From positions 682,001 through 746,000 of the forward strand of contig NZ_FOIS01000001.1 in assembly GCF_900110455.1 (NCBI RefSeq): DNA of 64,000 bases, read 5' to 3'. Of this stretch, positions 25,606-35,365 are shown one piece after another; positions within the stretch are counted from its first letter, which is position 1, and each line of letters starts with the position of its first letter. Made by a program: the position numbers and the translations under genes. Source of the DNA: Natrinema salifodinae. Its GTDB lineage: Archaea > Halobacteriota > Halobacteria > Halobacteriales > Natrialbaceae. The notes under the pieces were generated by a model. That model did not search any database. It was not told the DNA's origin and saw only the letters and a list, made by a program, of their open reading frames with translations.

Positions 25606-26775
25606 ATGGCGCGCTTAGAACTCGACGACGTAACCAAGGTGTATCGGGAGAGCGACGGTGATAGTGACGCGGGCGTCGTTGCGGTCGACGACGTCTCGGT
25701 CGACATCCCCGACGGGGACTTCCTCGTGTTGGTCGGCCCCTCCGGCTGTGGGAAGTCGACGACGCTGCGGATGATCGCCGGCCTCGAAACGGTGACCGAC
25801 GGCGAGATCAGGCTCGGCGACCGGACCATCAACGACGTGTCCGTCCAGGAGCGGGATATCGCGATGGTCTTTCAGTCGTACGCGCTGTACCCGCACAAGA
25901 CCGTCCGCGAGAACATGTCCTTCGGGCTCGAGGAGTCGACGGACCGCTCCGACGGCGAGATCGTCGAGACCGTCTCGGAGGTCGCGACCCTCATGGGCAT
26001 CGACGACCTGCTCGACCGCAAACCAGGCGAACTCTCGGGCGGCCAGCAACAGCGGGTCGCGCTGGGTCGGGCGATCGTCCGCGATCCCGACGTCTTTCTG
26101 ATGGACGAGCCGCTGTCGAACCTGGACGCGAAGCTCCGCGCGGAGATGCGAACGGAGCTGCAACATCTCCAGGAGCAACTGGGCGTGACGACCGTCTACG
26201 TCACCCACGACCAGACCGAAGCGATGACGATGGGCGATCGGATCGCCGTGTTGGATCAGGGAACGCTCCAGCAGGTCGGCACGCCGTTGGAGTGCTACCA
26301 CGAGCCGAACAACCTGTTCGTCGCGGGATTCATCGGCGAACCCTCGATGAACTTCTTCGACGGCCGATTCGAGGGGGACGCGATCGCGACCGACGCCTTC
26401 GAGTACCCGCTCTCCGCGGACCTTGACCTGCCGGCCGAAACCGGCCTCGAGGACGGCAGCGGCCTGGTCTTCGGGATCCGTCCGGAGGACATCACGCTCC
26501 GCGGCCAGGCGACGGGCGAGCGCTGCTTCGCGGCCGAGGTGACGGTCGTGGAGCCGATGGGCAACGAGAACATCGTCCACCTCCGGTTCGACGACGCGGA
26601 CGGCGGCGAGTCGTTCATCGCGACGACCGAGGGGATTCCGAGGGTCAGCGACGACGACCGGATCGGCGTCGAGTTTCCGGAGGAAGCGATTCACCTCTTC
26701 GACGCCGAGACCGGAGCGGCGGTGAAGAACCGACGGCTGTCCTTTACGGGGGCGGCCGAAGGGACGCTTCCGTAA
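25606..26775 (+). CDS. Sugar ABC transporter ATP-binding protein, second copy (XacK-like)
   Basis: This 389-residue ATPase closely resembles the preceding one. Walker A is GPSGCGKSTT, the signature LSGGQQQR, Walker B VFLMDEPLSNLD, and the switch HDQTEA, followed by a MalK-type regulatory domain. It begins six nucleotides after the first ATPase gene. Long stretches of the two genes are nearly identical at DNA level around the signature (for example 24850-24905 and 26015-26075), which points to duplication or gene conversion. It is the last gene of the transporter operon. Confidence 0.9.
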   Translation: MARLELDDVTKVYRESDGDSDAGVVAVDDVSVDIPDGDFLVLVGPSGCGKSTTLRMIAGLETVTDGEIRLGDRTINDVSVQERDIAMVFQSYALYPHKTVRENMSFGLEESTDRSDGEIVETVSEVATLMGIDDLLDRKPGELSGGQQQRVALGRAIVRDPDVFLMDEPLSNLDAKLRAEMRTELQHLQEQLGVTTVYVTHDQTEAMTMGDRIAVLDQGTLQQVGTPLECYHEPNNLFVAGFIGEPSMNFFDGRFEGDAIATDAFEYPLSADLDLPAETGLEDGSGLVFGIRPEDITLRGQATGERCFAAEVTVVEPMGNENIVHLRFDDADGGESFIATTEGIPRVSDDDRIGVEFPEEAIHLFDAETGAAVKNRRLSFTGAAEGTLP

Positions 26776-26887
26776 GCGGACGCTGTTCTATCCCTCTAGC
26801 GGACGCACTGTTCTCTATCGGCGGTTCCTCGAAAGAAGTGTAACCGGGGCGTGACTAATTCTCAAAAGCGGTGGGACCGCCAGCCAC

Positions 26888-28285
26888 TCAGGCGAACGGG
26901 AGGATCGCCGAGAAGACGAGCGTACTGATTAGACCCGTGATCCCGATGAGGGTCGTCACAACGGTCCACGTCTTGAGCGTCTCGGCCTGCGTGAGGCCGC
27001 CGATCTCCTTGACGATCCAGAAGCCGCTGTCGTTGTACCACGAGCAGAACGACGCGCCCGCGCCGATGGACATGACGAGGTAGGCGACGTTGACGTCGAG
27101 GCCGCTCGCCAGCGGAGCCATGATCCCCGCGGTAGTGACGATCGCGACGGTCGCCGACCCCTGGACGACGCGGACGCCGGCGGCGATCACCCACGCCGTC
27201 ACGAGCAGCCCGAGGCCGACCCCTTCGAGGTTGTCAGCGATGTACGTGCCGGCGCCGGCCGCCTGCAACATCGCGCCGAACGCGCCGCCCGCGGCGGTGA
27301 TGGCGGCGATGTTCCCGCCGCTCTTGAGCGCGTCCGTGAGTTCGTCGGAGAACGCATCGCTGTTGAGGTCGCTCATGCGGAAGTACGTAAGCGCCGCAGC
27401 CAGCGCGGCCGCCGTGAGCGCGAGGTTCGGATCGCCGAAGAAGCCGGTGACGGCTCCGACCGCCGCGTCTTCCCCGAGGATCGTCTGCGCGGTCGTGTCC
27501 GCGGTGACGAGGAGGACGGCGAGGAGGATCGGGAGCAACGACTCGAAGACACCCGGGAGTTCGCTCGTCGGCACCTGGTTCTGCGCCTCGAGTTCCTCGA
27601 CCGTCGTGCCCATCGAATCGCGAAGCGGAATTTCGAGTCGGCGGTTGATCCAGTACCCGTACCCAAGCCCCGACACGAGCGCGGTCGGGACGCCGACGAG
27701 CACGCCGATCATGATCGTGCTTCCGAGGTTCGCGTCGAACTCCTCGACGGCGAGCAGCGGACCGGGCGTCGGCGGCACGAACCCGTGGGTGACGACGCCG
27801 GCGGCGCCGACCGCGACGATGTACAGGGTGTAGTTCTTTCCGATGCGCGACCGCGCGGACCGCGCGAGCGGCGCGAGCAGGTAGAACACGTTGTCGAAGA
27901 ACACGGGAATCGACATCAGGAAGCTGCTGCTGAACAGCGACAGCTCCGTGTTCTCGTCGCCGAACACGCTCGTAAACGCGCGCACGATCCGATTCGCGGC
28001 GCCGCTTTCGACCATCGCCTTGCCGATGATCGCAGCCATCAGGATGGGGATCCCGATTCCGACCATGTTGTCACCGAACGCCGACGCGAACTCGCTCGGG
28101 ACGTCGGCGAAGGCGACCTCCGGAGCGACGATCCCGACCGTGAACCCTGCGATAACGAGCGACACGAACGCTGGCAAGTCGAGGACGACCAGCAGTAGAA
28201 TAATCGCCACGATGCCAGCGACCAGCGACACGAGGGGCGCCTGGCCCCCTAACTGCAATACAGTGTTATTGAACATCACACCCAT
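26888..28285 (-). CDS. GntP-family gluconate/sugar-acid permease
   Basis: This protein of about 465 residues has 12 or more predicted membrane helices and typical GntP features: FGDNMVGIGIPILMAAIIGKAMVESGAA, FDNVFYLLAPLARSA, VPPTPGPLLAV and ASFCSWYNDSGFW. The family moves gluconate and other sugar acids together with protons. The ATG at 28285 (or another three codons downstream at 28276) follows an A/T-rich promoter (TATATTTTAT on the plus strand, 28299-28308), so upstream extensions to 28492 are unlikely. Placed beside two dehydratase genes, it probably imports aldonic acids such as xylonate or gluconate. Confidence 0.88.
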   Translation of the reverse strand: MGVMFNNTVLQLGGQAPLVSLVAGIVAIILLLVVLDLPAFVSLVIAGFTVGIVAPEVAFADVPSEFASAFGDNMVGIGIPILMAAIIGKAMVESGAANRIVRAFTSVFGDENTELSLFSSSFLMSIPVFFDNVFYLLAPLARSARSRIGKNYTLYIVAVGAAGVVTHGFVPPTPGPLLAVEEFDANLGSTIMIGVLVGVPTALVSGLGYGYWINRRLEIPLRDSMGTTVEELEAQNQVPTSELPGVFESLLPILLAVLLVTADTTAQTILGEDAAVGAVTGFFGDPNLALTAAALAAALTYFRMSDLNSDAFSDELTDALKSGGNIAAITAAGGAFGAMLQAAGAGTYIADNLEGVGLGLLVTAWVIAAGVRVVQGSATVAIVTTAGIMAPLASGLDVNVAYLVMSIGAGASFCSWYNDSGFWIVKEIGGLTQAETLKTWTVVTTLIGITGLISTLVFSAILPFA

Positions 28286-28381
28286 ACATATATGATCATT
28301 ATATTTTATCGTTTTTAATGATTGCAGACGTCTTCGATGAAAGAGTAACTCGTAGCGGAGTGAATTTGAAGCGTATCGCGT

Positions 28382-28573
28382 ATGGGCGACGGCGAAAAGC
28401 GGCTCCGACAGTGGTTCGACAGCGCCGATCCGACCGAACCGCCCGGAGTCGCCGGTCCTACTCCCGGTCTCGACTCCGACTCCGACTCCCAATCGGGGGA
28501 GAGAATCTCGTTCGCATCGCTCCGCGGGGACGATCCCATCCCCGAGACGTGGATCCCGATTAGACTTCGATGA
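28382..28573 (+). CDS. Possible small acidic protein overlapping the FAH-family gene end
   Basis: This 63-residue frame has good third-position G/C bias and an Asp/Ser/Pro-rich centre, and its last 14 bases overlap the end of the convergent FAH-family gene. It has no motif or membrane segment. A TATA-like TTTTTAATG lies some 60 nt upstream, which is not ideal. It may be a genuine small gene or a fragment. Confidence 0.3.
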   Translation: MGDGEKRLRQWFDSADPTEPPGVAGPTPGLDSDSDSQSGERISFASLRGDDPIPETWIPIRLR

Positions 28574-29423
28574 CCGGATTCGAGAGTTCGCCGATCTCGT
28601 CGATCTCGATGCGAACTTCGTCGTCCGGCCGAAGCGTAAACCCGTCGTCCGGGACCAGCGACGTACCGGTCAGCAGGAGACCGAGTTCGGGAACGGTATT
28701 GTGGTCGCGCCAGAACTCGACCAATTCCTCGCAAGTCCGAGCCATGTTCCCGGTGGAGGTTTCGCCCTCGTAGCGGACCTCGCCGTTACGGCTGATCTCC
28801 ATCGTCATCGTCAATTCGTGGGGGTCGTCGACGGAGTCAGCGGATACGATCGCGGGGCCGATCGAACAACACCGCTCGTACATCTTCGCCTGGGGCAGGT
28901 AGAGCGGGTTCTCGCCCTCGATCTCGCGGCTGCTCACGTCGTTGCCGATCGTGTAGCCGACGATGGAGCCGTCGTAGAGGACGATCCCGAGTTCCGGCTC
29001 CGGGACGTCCCACGTCGAGTCCGCGCGGATCCCGATCGCCTCGCCGGGGCCGACGGTGCGGCTGGGCGTCGCCTTGAAGAAAATCTCCGGTCGCTCGGCC
29101 TCGTACGCGTGCAGATACATCTTGGGCATGCCGCTCTCGGCCTCGCGCGCCTCCTCGCTGATCTCGTAGGTGACGCCCGCGGCCCACACTTCCTCGGGCA
29201 CCACCGGTCGGCTCACGGCCGCCGGGTCGACGTCGACGACGGGCGCGGTGTCGGTTAGCTCGGACGCGAGCCGATCGACGCCCTCGTCGGAGATACTCGC
29301 AGCGGCTGCGAGGTCGCCGAAACTGTCGAGCCGCGGCTTGACGGCCGTGAGATCGTACGCAGTCTCGTCTTCGACGGCGAGCAGCCGATACTCACCGCCG
29401 CTGAAACGGCGATAGTAGCGCAT
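28560..29423 (-). CDS. xacE: 2-keto-3-deoxypentonate dehydratase, FAH family (XacE-like)
   Basis: This 287-residue protein belongs to the fumarylacetoacetate hydrolase family, whose haloarchaeal member XacE dehydrates 2-keto-3-deoxyxylonate/arabinonate to ketoglutarate semialdehyde. The metal-binding pattern is seen in DVPEPELGIV with the following IGNDVSSREIEGENPLY, and an upstream FFKATPSRTVGPG segment is typical. I chose the ATG at 29423 because a TATA-like CTTTATCA on the minus strand lies 27 nt before it; a start eight codons upstream at 29447 is possible. It is divergent from a second dehydratase and two genes from the semialdehyde dehydrogenase, the exact next step of the pathway. Confidence 0.8.
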   Translation of the reverse strand: MRYYRRFSGGEYRLLAVEDETAYDLTAVKPRLDSFGDLAAAASISDEGVDRLASELTDTAPVVDVDPAAVSRPVVPEEVWAAGVTYEISEEAREAESGMPKMYLHAYEAERPEIFFKATPSRTVGPGEAIGIRADSTWDVPEPELGIVLYDGSIVGYTIGNDVSSREIEGENPLYLPQAKMYERCCSIGPAIVSADSVDDPHELTMTMEISRNGEVRYEGETSTGNMARTCEELVEFWRDHNTVPELGLLLTGTSLVPDDGFTLRPDDEVRIEIDEIGELSNPVIEV

Positions 29424-29446
29424 GAGAGGATTGAATGCCCTATCCA

Positions 29447-29533
29447 TGATAAAGTTCACCATTGCGGACAATTGCGGGGAAGCGCACGGACGGCCTGGCG
29501 GAGACGAGCCGTCGCGGGACACAGATTTATTAA
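29447..29533. promoter_or_regulatory. Divergent promoter pair with ATTGCGG direct repeats
   Basis: On the minus strand CTTTATCA (29447-29454) serves the FAH-family gene. On the plus strand GATTTATTAA (29524-29533) lies 27 nt before the ATG at 29556. Between them ATTGCGG occurs at 29461-29467 and again at 29471-29477, one helical turn apart, just upstream of the minus-strand TATA, where a regulator could act. Confidence 0.5.
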
Positions 29534-29555
29534 CCAGACCGGGAAACACGGCGAC

Positions 29556-30731
29556 ATGGCACCGACGATCACGCGGATAGAGAGTCGCGAATTCGAGTAC
29601 CCGCTGGAGGACATCGGGACCGACGAGCACGGGTTCAACCTGGTCTACGAGCCAGGCGAGACGACCTCTCGAAAGCTGTTCGGCATCGAAATCCACACGG
29701 ACGAGGGAATCACCGGCGAGTACGTCGGCGGGAACTCCCCGGCTGCGGCCCAGTACAACATCATCGCGAAGTACCTGATCGGAACGGACCCGCTGAAACG
29801 CGAGAAACACTGGTCGGAGATCAAGCGCGCCCTCCGAAAGTACGACCGGATGGGGATCGGCCCAATCGACATCGCGCTGTGGGACTTCGCCGGCAAGTAC
29901 TACGACGCGCCGATTCACGAACTACTGGGGACGTACCGCGAGCGCATCCCCGCCTACGCCTCTACCTACCACGGGGACGACGCCGGCGGCCTCGACTCGC
30001 CGGAGGCGTTCGCCGACTTCGCCGAGGAGTGTCGCGACCGCGGGTTCGGCGGGTTCAAGATCCACGGCTGGGGCGGCGGCGACGACGCCCGCGACTTGAC
30101 GCGAGAGATCGAGGCCGTCCGCGCCGTCGGCGAGCGGGTCGGGGACGAGATGGACCTGATGCACGACCCGGCCTGCGAACTCGAGACGTTCGCCGACGCC
30201 CTCGAACTCGGCCGCGCGCTGGACGAGGAGGGGTTCTTCTGGTACGAGGATCCGTTCCGCGACGGCGGGATCTCCCAACACGCCCACCGGAAGCTCGCCC
30301 GGAAACTCGACACGCCGATCCTCCAGACCGAACACGTCCGCGGCCTGGAGAGCAAGTCCGACTTCGCCGCCAACGACGCCACGGACTTCCTGCGCGCCGA
30401 TCCCGAGTACGACGCCGGCATCACGGGAGCGATCAAGGTGGCGCGGATGGCCGAGGCCTTCGGCCTCGACGTGGAGTTCCACGCGCCTGGTCCCGCACAG
30501 CGACACTGTATCGCGGCGTGTCGAAACTCTAACTACTACGAGATGGCGCTCGTCCATCCGAAGTGCCAGAACACTCAACCGCCCGTCTACCGGGACGGCT
30601 ACTCCGACATGATGAGCGCCGTCGGCGAGGACGGAACCGTCCCGGTCCCCGACGGCCCCGGTCTGGGCGTCGAGTACGACTGGGACTACATCGAAGCCAA
30701 CACGACTGGCAGCGTTCACGTCTACGAATAA
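29556..30731 (+). CDS. Second enolase-superfamily sugar-acid dehydratase
   Basis: This 391-residue member of the mandelate racemase/muconate lactonising group has a K-x-H motif (Lys168, His170) in place of K-x-K. Probable metal ligands are Asp204, Glu231 and Glu259, with His260 and His309 near the active site. It differs clearly from the dehydratase at 19467. The ATG at 29556 sits 27 nt after a TATA box, so the transcript is leaderless. It lies between the FAH-family dehydratase and the semialdehyde dehydrogenase. A gluconate, galactonate or lyxonate-type substrate is likely, but sequence does not decide which. Confidence 0.82.
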   Translation: MAPTITRIESREFEYPLEDIGTDEHGFNLVYEPGETTSRKLFGIEIHTDEGITGEYVGGNSPAAAQYNIIAKYLIGTDPLKREKHWSEIKRALRKYDRMGIGPIDIALWDFAGKYYDAPIHELLGTYRERIPAYASTYHGDDAGGLDSPEAFADFAEECRDRGFGGFKIHGWGGGDDARDLTREIEAVRAVGERVGDEMDLMHDPACELETFADALELGRALDEEGFFWYEDPFRDGGISQHAHRKLARKLDTPILQTEHVRGLESKSDFAANDATDFLRADPEYDAGITGAIKVARMAEAFGLDVEFHAPGPAQRHCIAACRNSNYYEMALVHPKCQNTQPPVYRDGYSDMMSAVGEDGTVPVPDGPGLGVEYDWDYIEANTTGSVHVYE

Positions 30732-30909
30732 CAGCGCAGCGCGATCGCCGACCGTCGGGCGGGGCTTCGCGGCCCGTCGACGGGTTCATCGACCCGGGAG
30801 CGGGCCGGACGAGCCAGGCGACGGCGACCGTTCGATCCGCCGACCGGTTCTTCGCCGAACATTTCGGAACGGGAAGAATTATGGGCGAACGGGATGACTG
30901 ATACACTGT

Positions 30910-32349
30910 ATGTCCGACCAGCGGCTGAACTTCATCGGCGGCGAGTGGACCGAATCGCAAACCGGAGAGACCTTCGAGACGACCGACCCCGCGAATCCCG
31001 AGGAGGTCATCGCGACCTATCCCCAGTCCGACGCCGCGGACACCGAACGGGCCATCGAAGCGGCCGCCGAGGCCAGCGACGAGTGGGCCGCGACGCCCGG
31101 TCCCGAGCGCGGTCGCGTCCTCACGAAGACCGGCTCCCTGCTCGACCGGCGCAAGGACGACCTGACCGAACTGCTCGTCCGCGAGGAGGGCAAGACCCGG
31201 AGCGAAGCCGGCGGCGAGGTACAGCGGGCTATCGACATCTTCCACTACTACGGCTCGAAGGCCAGCGACCTCGGCGGCACGGTCAAGAGTTCGAGCGCCC
31301 GCGACACGAACCTCTACACGAAAACTGAGCCCCTCGGCGTCGCAGGCCTGATCACGCCGTGGAACTACCCCATCGCCATTCCGGCCTGGAAGATCGCGCC
31401 CGCCCTGGCCGCCGGCAACGCGGTCGTCATCAAGCCTGCCTCGCTCGCGCCTGGCGTCGTCCACGAGATCGCCGACGCGCTCGCAGAAGCCGGCCTTCCC
31501 GACGGCGTGCTCAACGTCGTCACCGGCCCCGGGAGCGAAGTCGGCGCCACCATCGCGGGCCACGAGGATGTCGACGCCGTCTCCTTTACCGGCAGCACCG
31601 CGGTCGGCAACACCGTCTACGACACCGCGACCGAGGACGGCAAGCGCGTCCAGCTCGAGATGGGCGGGAAGAACCCGACGCTCGTCGGTGCCAGCGCGGA
31701 CGCCGAGGAAGCGGCCGACATCGTCGCCGACGGCGCCTTCGGCGTCACCGGCCAGGCGTGTACCGCCTGCTCCCGGGCGATCGTCCACGAGGAGGTCTAC
31801 GACGAGTTCGTCGACGCCGTCGTCGATCGGGCCGCGGCCATCGAACCCGACCATGGAATCGACGATCCGGACATGGGTCCCCACGTCAGCGAGTCCGAAC
31901 TCGAGAGCACGCTGGAGTACGTCGAAATCGCCGAAGACGAGGGGGCAACCCTCGAGTACGGCGGGTCGACGCTCGATCGCGAGGGATACTTCGTCGAACC
32001 CGCCGTCTTCTCGGACGTCGACTCCGAGATGACCCTCGCCCAGGAGGAGGTCTTCGGCCCGGTGCTCGCGGTCATCCCCGTCAGCGATTTCGACGAGGGC
32101 GTCCGCGTCGCCAACGACGTCGACTTCGGGCTCTCGGCCGGCGTCGTCACGGACGACCACACCGAGGCCAACCGCTTCGTCGAGGAGATCGAAGCCGGCG
32201 TCGTAAAGATCAACGAGAAGACGACCGGCCTCGAACTGCACGTCCCCTTCGGCGGGATGAAAGACTCCTCGAGCGAGACCTACCGCGAACAGGGCGACGC
32301 CGGACTCGACTTCTACACGATCAGCAAGACGGTCTACGACAACTACTGA
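30910..32349 (+). CDS. xacF: 2,5-dioxovalerate (ketoglutarate semialdehyde) dehydrogenase-like aldehyde dehydrogenase
   Basis: This 479-residue aldehyde dehydrogenase has the complete superfamily core: TPWNYPIAIPAWK, SFTGSTAVGN, catalytic base Glu250 in LEMGGKNP, nucleophile Cys284 in GQACTACSR, and the PFGGMKDSSSE end. Oxidative pentose pathways of haloarchaea finish with NADP-dependent oxidation of ketoglutarate semialdehyde by XacF, and the position downstream of two dehydratases supports that role. The gene has its own A/T-rich promoter (AATTATGG, about 30 nt upstream). Another aldehyde substrate remains possible. Confidence 0.82.
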   Translation: MSDQRLNFIGGEWTESQTGETFETTDPANPEEVIATYPQSDAADTERAIEAAAEASDEWAATPGPERGRVLTKTGSLLDRRKDDLTELLVREEGKTRSEAGGEVQRAIDIFHYYGSKASDLGGTVKSSSARDTNLYTKTEPLGVAGLITPWNYPIAIPAWKIAPALAAGNAVVIKPASLAPGVVHEIADALAEAGLPDGVLNVVTGPGSEVGATIAGHEDVDAVSFTGSTAVGNTVYDTATEDGKRVQLEMGGKNPTLVGASADAEEAADIVADGAFGVTGQACTACSRAIVHEEVYDEFVDAVVDRAAAIEPDHGIDDPDMGPHVSESELESTLEYVEIAEDEGATLEYGGSTLDREGYFVEPAVFSDVDSEMTLAQEEVFGPVLAVIPVSDFDEGVRVANDVDFGLSAGVVTDDHTEANRFVEEIEAGVVKINEKTTGLELHVPFGGMKDSSSETYREQGDAGLDFYTISKTVYDNY

Positions 32350-33034
32350 CGAACCGCCAACCCGCTCGAGACGAGTTCGGAACCGACGCTATTTTTCGGC
32401 GGCTGTGTCCCGACTGCGATCGCTGGTCGAGCGCCTGGCGACGGGTCAACGGGTGCACCCGGCCACCCTGAACCGAGCGGGCGGAACACTGTATAGAACC
32501 ACGGAATGGGGCAGAGATAGTCGTCGCAGCGTTGCCAGTCGTTCCCGAAGAGGGGTGGTTTGTTATCTAATAGCGAACGTGTGTTAGGATGGTCCCACAT
32601 ACGCCGGAAAACAAATTACGGACGTATGGTTGTAATCCATCGGTGGCGTCGAAACACCTCATTCGACGTATTGTCGGGGTACCGTGGGTCGAATCCAGTG
32701 TCTGACTGCACAGATCAATCCGTCACGGGGACGCGATCGCTATCACTTCTGTTTACCAATTATGGATAGGTGAGGCGCGAACAACATTACTCTAAGATCG
32801 GTTGTCCGTGCTTCGAGGCCGTTTCTTACTCGAATTTTCCAGATGATTGCCATTCGCCTATATGGGATTTGAGTTTCGGATAGGTGAATCCGAATCGATA
32901 CGAAAGACGGGTCGCCGACGATCGGGAGGCGGAACCCTCGGAAAGAACGCTTCGTGCTTCTAGAGCCAGCAAAGACGTGACAAATCGGACACCGGTCCGA
33001 ATTATTAAGGATCTGGGTTGTGAGCGTACGGGTG
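32350..33034. other. Intergenic region between pentose and xylan loci
   Basis: This stretch of 685 bp has lower G+C, and no frame with haloarchaeal coding character was found. It contains a 10-bp direct repeat GGATAGGTGA (32764-32773 and 32878-32887) and, at its right end, the promoter of the GH3 gene (ATTATTAAGG, about 33001-33010). Confidence 0.5.
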
Positions 33035-35365
33035 ATGCAGACGAGCCCAGACAGCGGCGTCAGCAGGACGCCGGCCGAGCAGCGCATAGAGGACCGTCTC
33101 CGAGAGATGACGCTCGACGAGAAGGTGGCACAACTCGGGTCCGTAAACGCCGACAAACTTCTAGACGATACCGGAGAACTCGACGAGGACGCCGTCACCG
33201 AGCACCTCTCGGACGGTATCGGCCACGTGACTCGCATCGGCGGTGAGGGGGGCTTACCGCCGTCCGAGGCGGCCCAACGGACGAACGAACTCCAGGCGTA
33301 TCTCCAGACAGAGACGCGACTCGGTATCCCTGCAATCCCCCACGAGGAGTGTCTCAGCGGGTACATGGGCCCGGAGGGGACGACGTTTCCGCAAATGATC
33401 GGGATGGCGAGCACGTGGTCGCCCGACCTTCTCGAAGCGGTCACCGACACTATCCGCGACCAGTTAGAAGCCATCGGGACCGCACACGCGCTGTCTCCGG
33501 TCCTCGACGTCGCCCGCGATCTCCGGTGGGGGCGCGTCGAGGAGACGTTCGGCGAGGACCCCTACCTGGTCGCGGCGATGGCGTGTAGCTACGTCGACGG
33601 ACTTCAGGGGGACGGTGACGGCGTCGCCGCGACGCTCAAGCACTTCGTCGGCCACGCGGCTGGGGAGGGCGGGAAGAACCGGAGTTCGGTCTCCCTCGGA
33701 CGGCGCGAACTCCGCGAAACCCACATGTTCCCCTTCGAAGCGGCCGTCCGCACGGCGGACGCCGAGTCGGTCATGAACGCCTATCACGACGTCGACGGCA
33801 TCCCGTGTGCCAGCGACGAGTGGCTGCTGACCGACGTGCTCCGCGGCGAGTGGGGATTCGACGGGACGGTGGTCTCCGACTACTACAGCGTCGAATACCT
33901 CCGGAGCGAACACGGGATCGCCGCCGACGAACGGGAGGCGGGCGTCACGGCCGTCGAAGCCGGCATCGACGTCGAACTCCCCTGTACGGACTGCTACGGC
34001 GATCACCTTGCAGCCGCCGTCGAGGCCGGCGAACTCGCCGAGGAGACGATCGACGAGGCCGTTCGTCGCGTCCTCCGCGCGAAGGCCCGAAAGGGGCTGC
34101 TCGACGACCCGACGGTCGATCCCGACGCCGCGACGGACCCGTTCGGCACCGACGCGGCGAGGGAACTCACCGCGCGTGCCGCCCGCGAATCGATGACGCT
34201 CCTGCAAAACGACGGCGATCTGCTTCCCCTCGTCGGCGAGGAGACGGACGCCGTCGCGGTCGTCGGCCCGAAAGCCGACGACGCCCAGGAGCTCATGGGC
34301 GACTACGCCTATCCCGCCCACTACCCCGAAGCGGAGGTCGAGTTCGACGCGACGACGCCGCTCGACGCCGTCCGCGAACGGAGCGACGAGTACGGGTTCG
34401 AGGTGCACTACGAGCGAGGCTGTACGACGACCGGCCCCGACACGGACGACTTCGATGCGGCCGCGGACGCCGCCGCGAACGCCGACGTCGTCCTCGCATT
34501 CGTCGGAGCGCGCTCCGCCGTCGACTTCTCGGACTCGGACAGAGAACGGGTCAACAAGCCCAGCGTCGCCACCAGCGGCGAAGGGTGTGACGTAGTCGAC
34601 CTCGGGCTCCCCGGCGTCCAGCGCGACCTCGTCGAACGCGTTCACGAGACCGGGACGCCGGTCGCGGTCGTCGTCGTGAGCGGGAGGCCCCACTCGATGG
34701 AGTGGATCGCGGCGGAAGTCCCGGCGGTCGTGCAGGCGTGGCTCCCCGGCGAACGCGGCGGCGACGGCATCGCCGCCGTCCTGTTCGGCGAACACAATCC
34801 CGCCGGCCACCTCCCCGTCTCTATCCCGCGCACCGTCGGGCAACTCCCCGTCCACTACAACCGGAAGCCGAACACCGCGAACGAGGAGTACGTCTACACG
34901 GAGAGCAAGCCGCTCTACCCCTTCGGCCACGGTCTCTCGTACACCGACTTCGAGTACGGCGACCTCTCGGTGTCGACGGACGAACTCCCGCCCGCTGGCA
35001 CGATCGTCGCGGACGTGACCGTCGAAAATACCGGCGACGCCGCTGGAGACGACGTCGTCCAACTGTACGCGAGCGCCGAGAATCCCGGCCAGGCGCGCCC
35101 GGGTCAGGAACTCGTCGGGTTCGAACGCGTCTCTCTCGATGCGGGCCAGGCGAAGCGCGTCAGGTTCGAGGTCGACGCCTCGCAACTCGCCTACCGCGAC
35201 CGAGACTTGGACCTGATCGTCGAGGAGGGGCCCTACGAGTTCCGCGTCGGCCATTCGGCCGCCGACGTGGTCGCGACCGCATCCTTCGAGGTGACCGGGA
35301 CGAGCGACGTACCGCGGTCCGGTCGAACGTACTTCACCGAGACGGACGTCGCGGACGTCGAGTAG
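33035..35365 (+). CDS. Glycoside hydrolase family 3 beta-xylosidase/beta-glucosidase
   Basis: This 776-residue GH3 enzyme has the N-terminal barrel with the nucleophile Asp282 in VVSDYYSVEYL and the KHFVGHAAGEGGKNRS substrate loop. It also has the second alpha/beta domain and a C-terminal fibronectin III-like domain starting near PLYPFGHGLSYTDFEYGDLSV. No signal peptide is visible, so it acts inside the cell on imported oligosaccharides. I chose the ATG at 33035, placed about 27 nt after a TATA-like ATTATTAAGG, rather than the GTG at 33020. GH3 members split between xylosidase and glucosidase activity; the surrounding glucuronoxylan genes favour xylosidase. Confidence 0.87.
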   Translation: MQTSPDSGVSRTPAEQRIEDRLREMTLDEKVAQLGSVNADKLLDDTGELDEDAVTEHLSDGIGHVTRIGGEGGLPPSEAAQRTNELQAYLQTETRLGIPAIPHEECLSGYMGPEGTTFPQMIGMASTWSPDLLEAVTDTIRDQLEAIGTAHALSPVLDVARDLRWGRVEETFGEDPYLVAAMACSYVDGLQGDGDGVAATLKHFVGHAAGEGGKNRSSVSLGRRELRETHMFPFEAAVRTADAESVMNAYHDVDGIPCASDEWLLTDVLRGEWGFDGTVVSDYYSVEYLRSEHGIAADEREAGVTAVEAGIDVELPCTDCYGDHLAAAVEAGELAEETIDEAVRRVLRAKARKGLLDDPTVDPDAATDPFGTDAARELTARAARESMTLLQNDGDLLPLVGEETDAVAVVGPKADDAQELMGDYAYPAHYPEAEVEFDATTPLDAVRERSDEYGFEVHYERGCTTTGPDTDDFDAAADAAANADVVLAFVGARSAVDFSDSDRERVNKPSVATSGEGCDVVDLGLPGVQRDLVERVHETGTPVAVVVVSGRPHSMEWIAAEVPAVVQAWLPGERGGDGIAAVLFGEHNPAGHLPVSIPRTVGQLPVHYNRKPNTANEEYVYTESKPLYPFGHGLSYTDFEYGDLSVSTDELPPAGTIVADVTVENTGDAAGDDVVQLYASAENPGQARPGQELVGFERVSLDAGQAKRVRFEVDASQLAYRDRDLDLIVEEGPYEFRVGHSAADVVATASFEVTGTSDVPRSGRTYFTETDVADVE

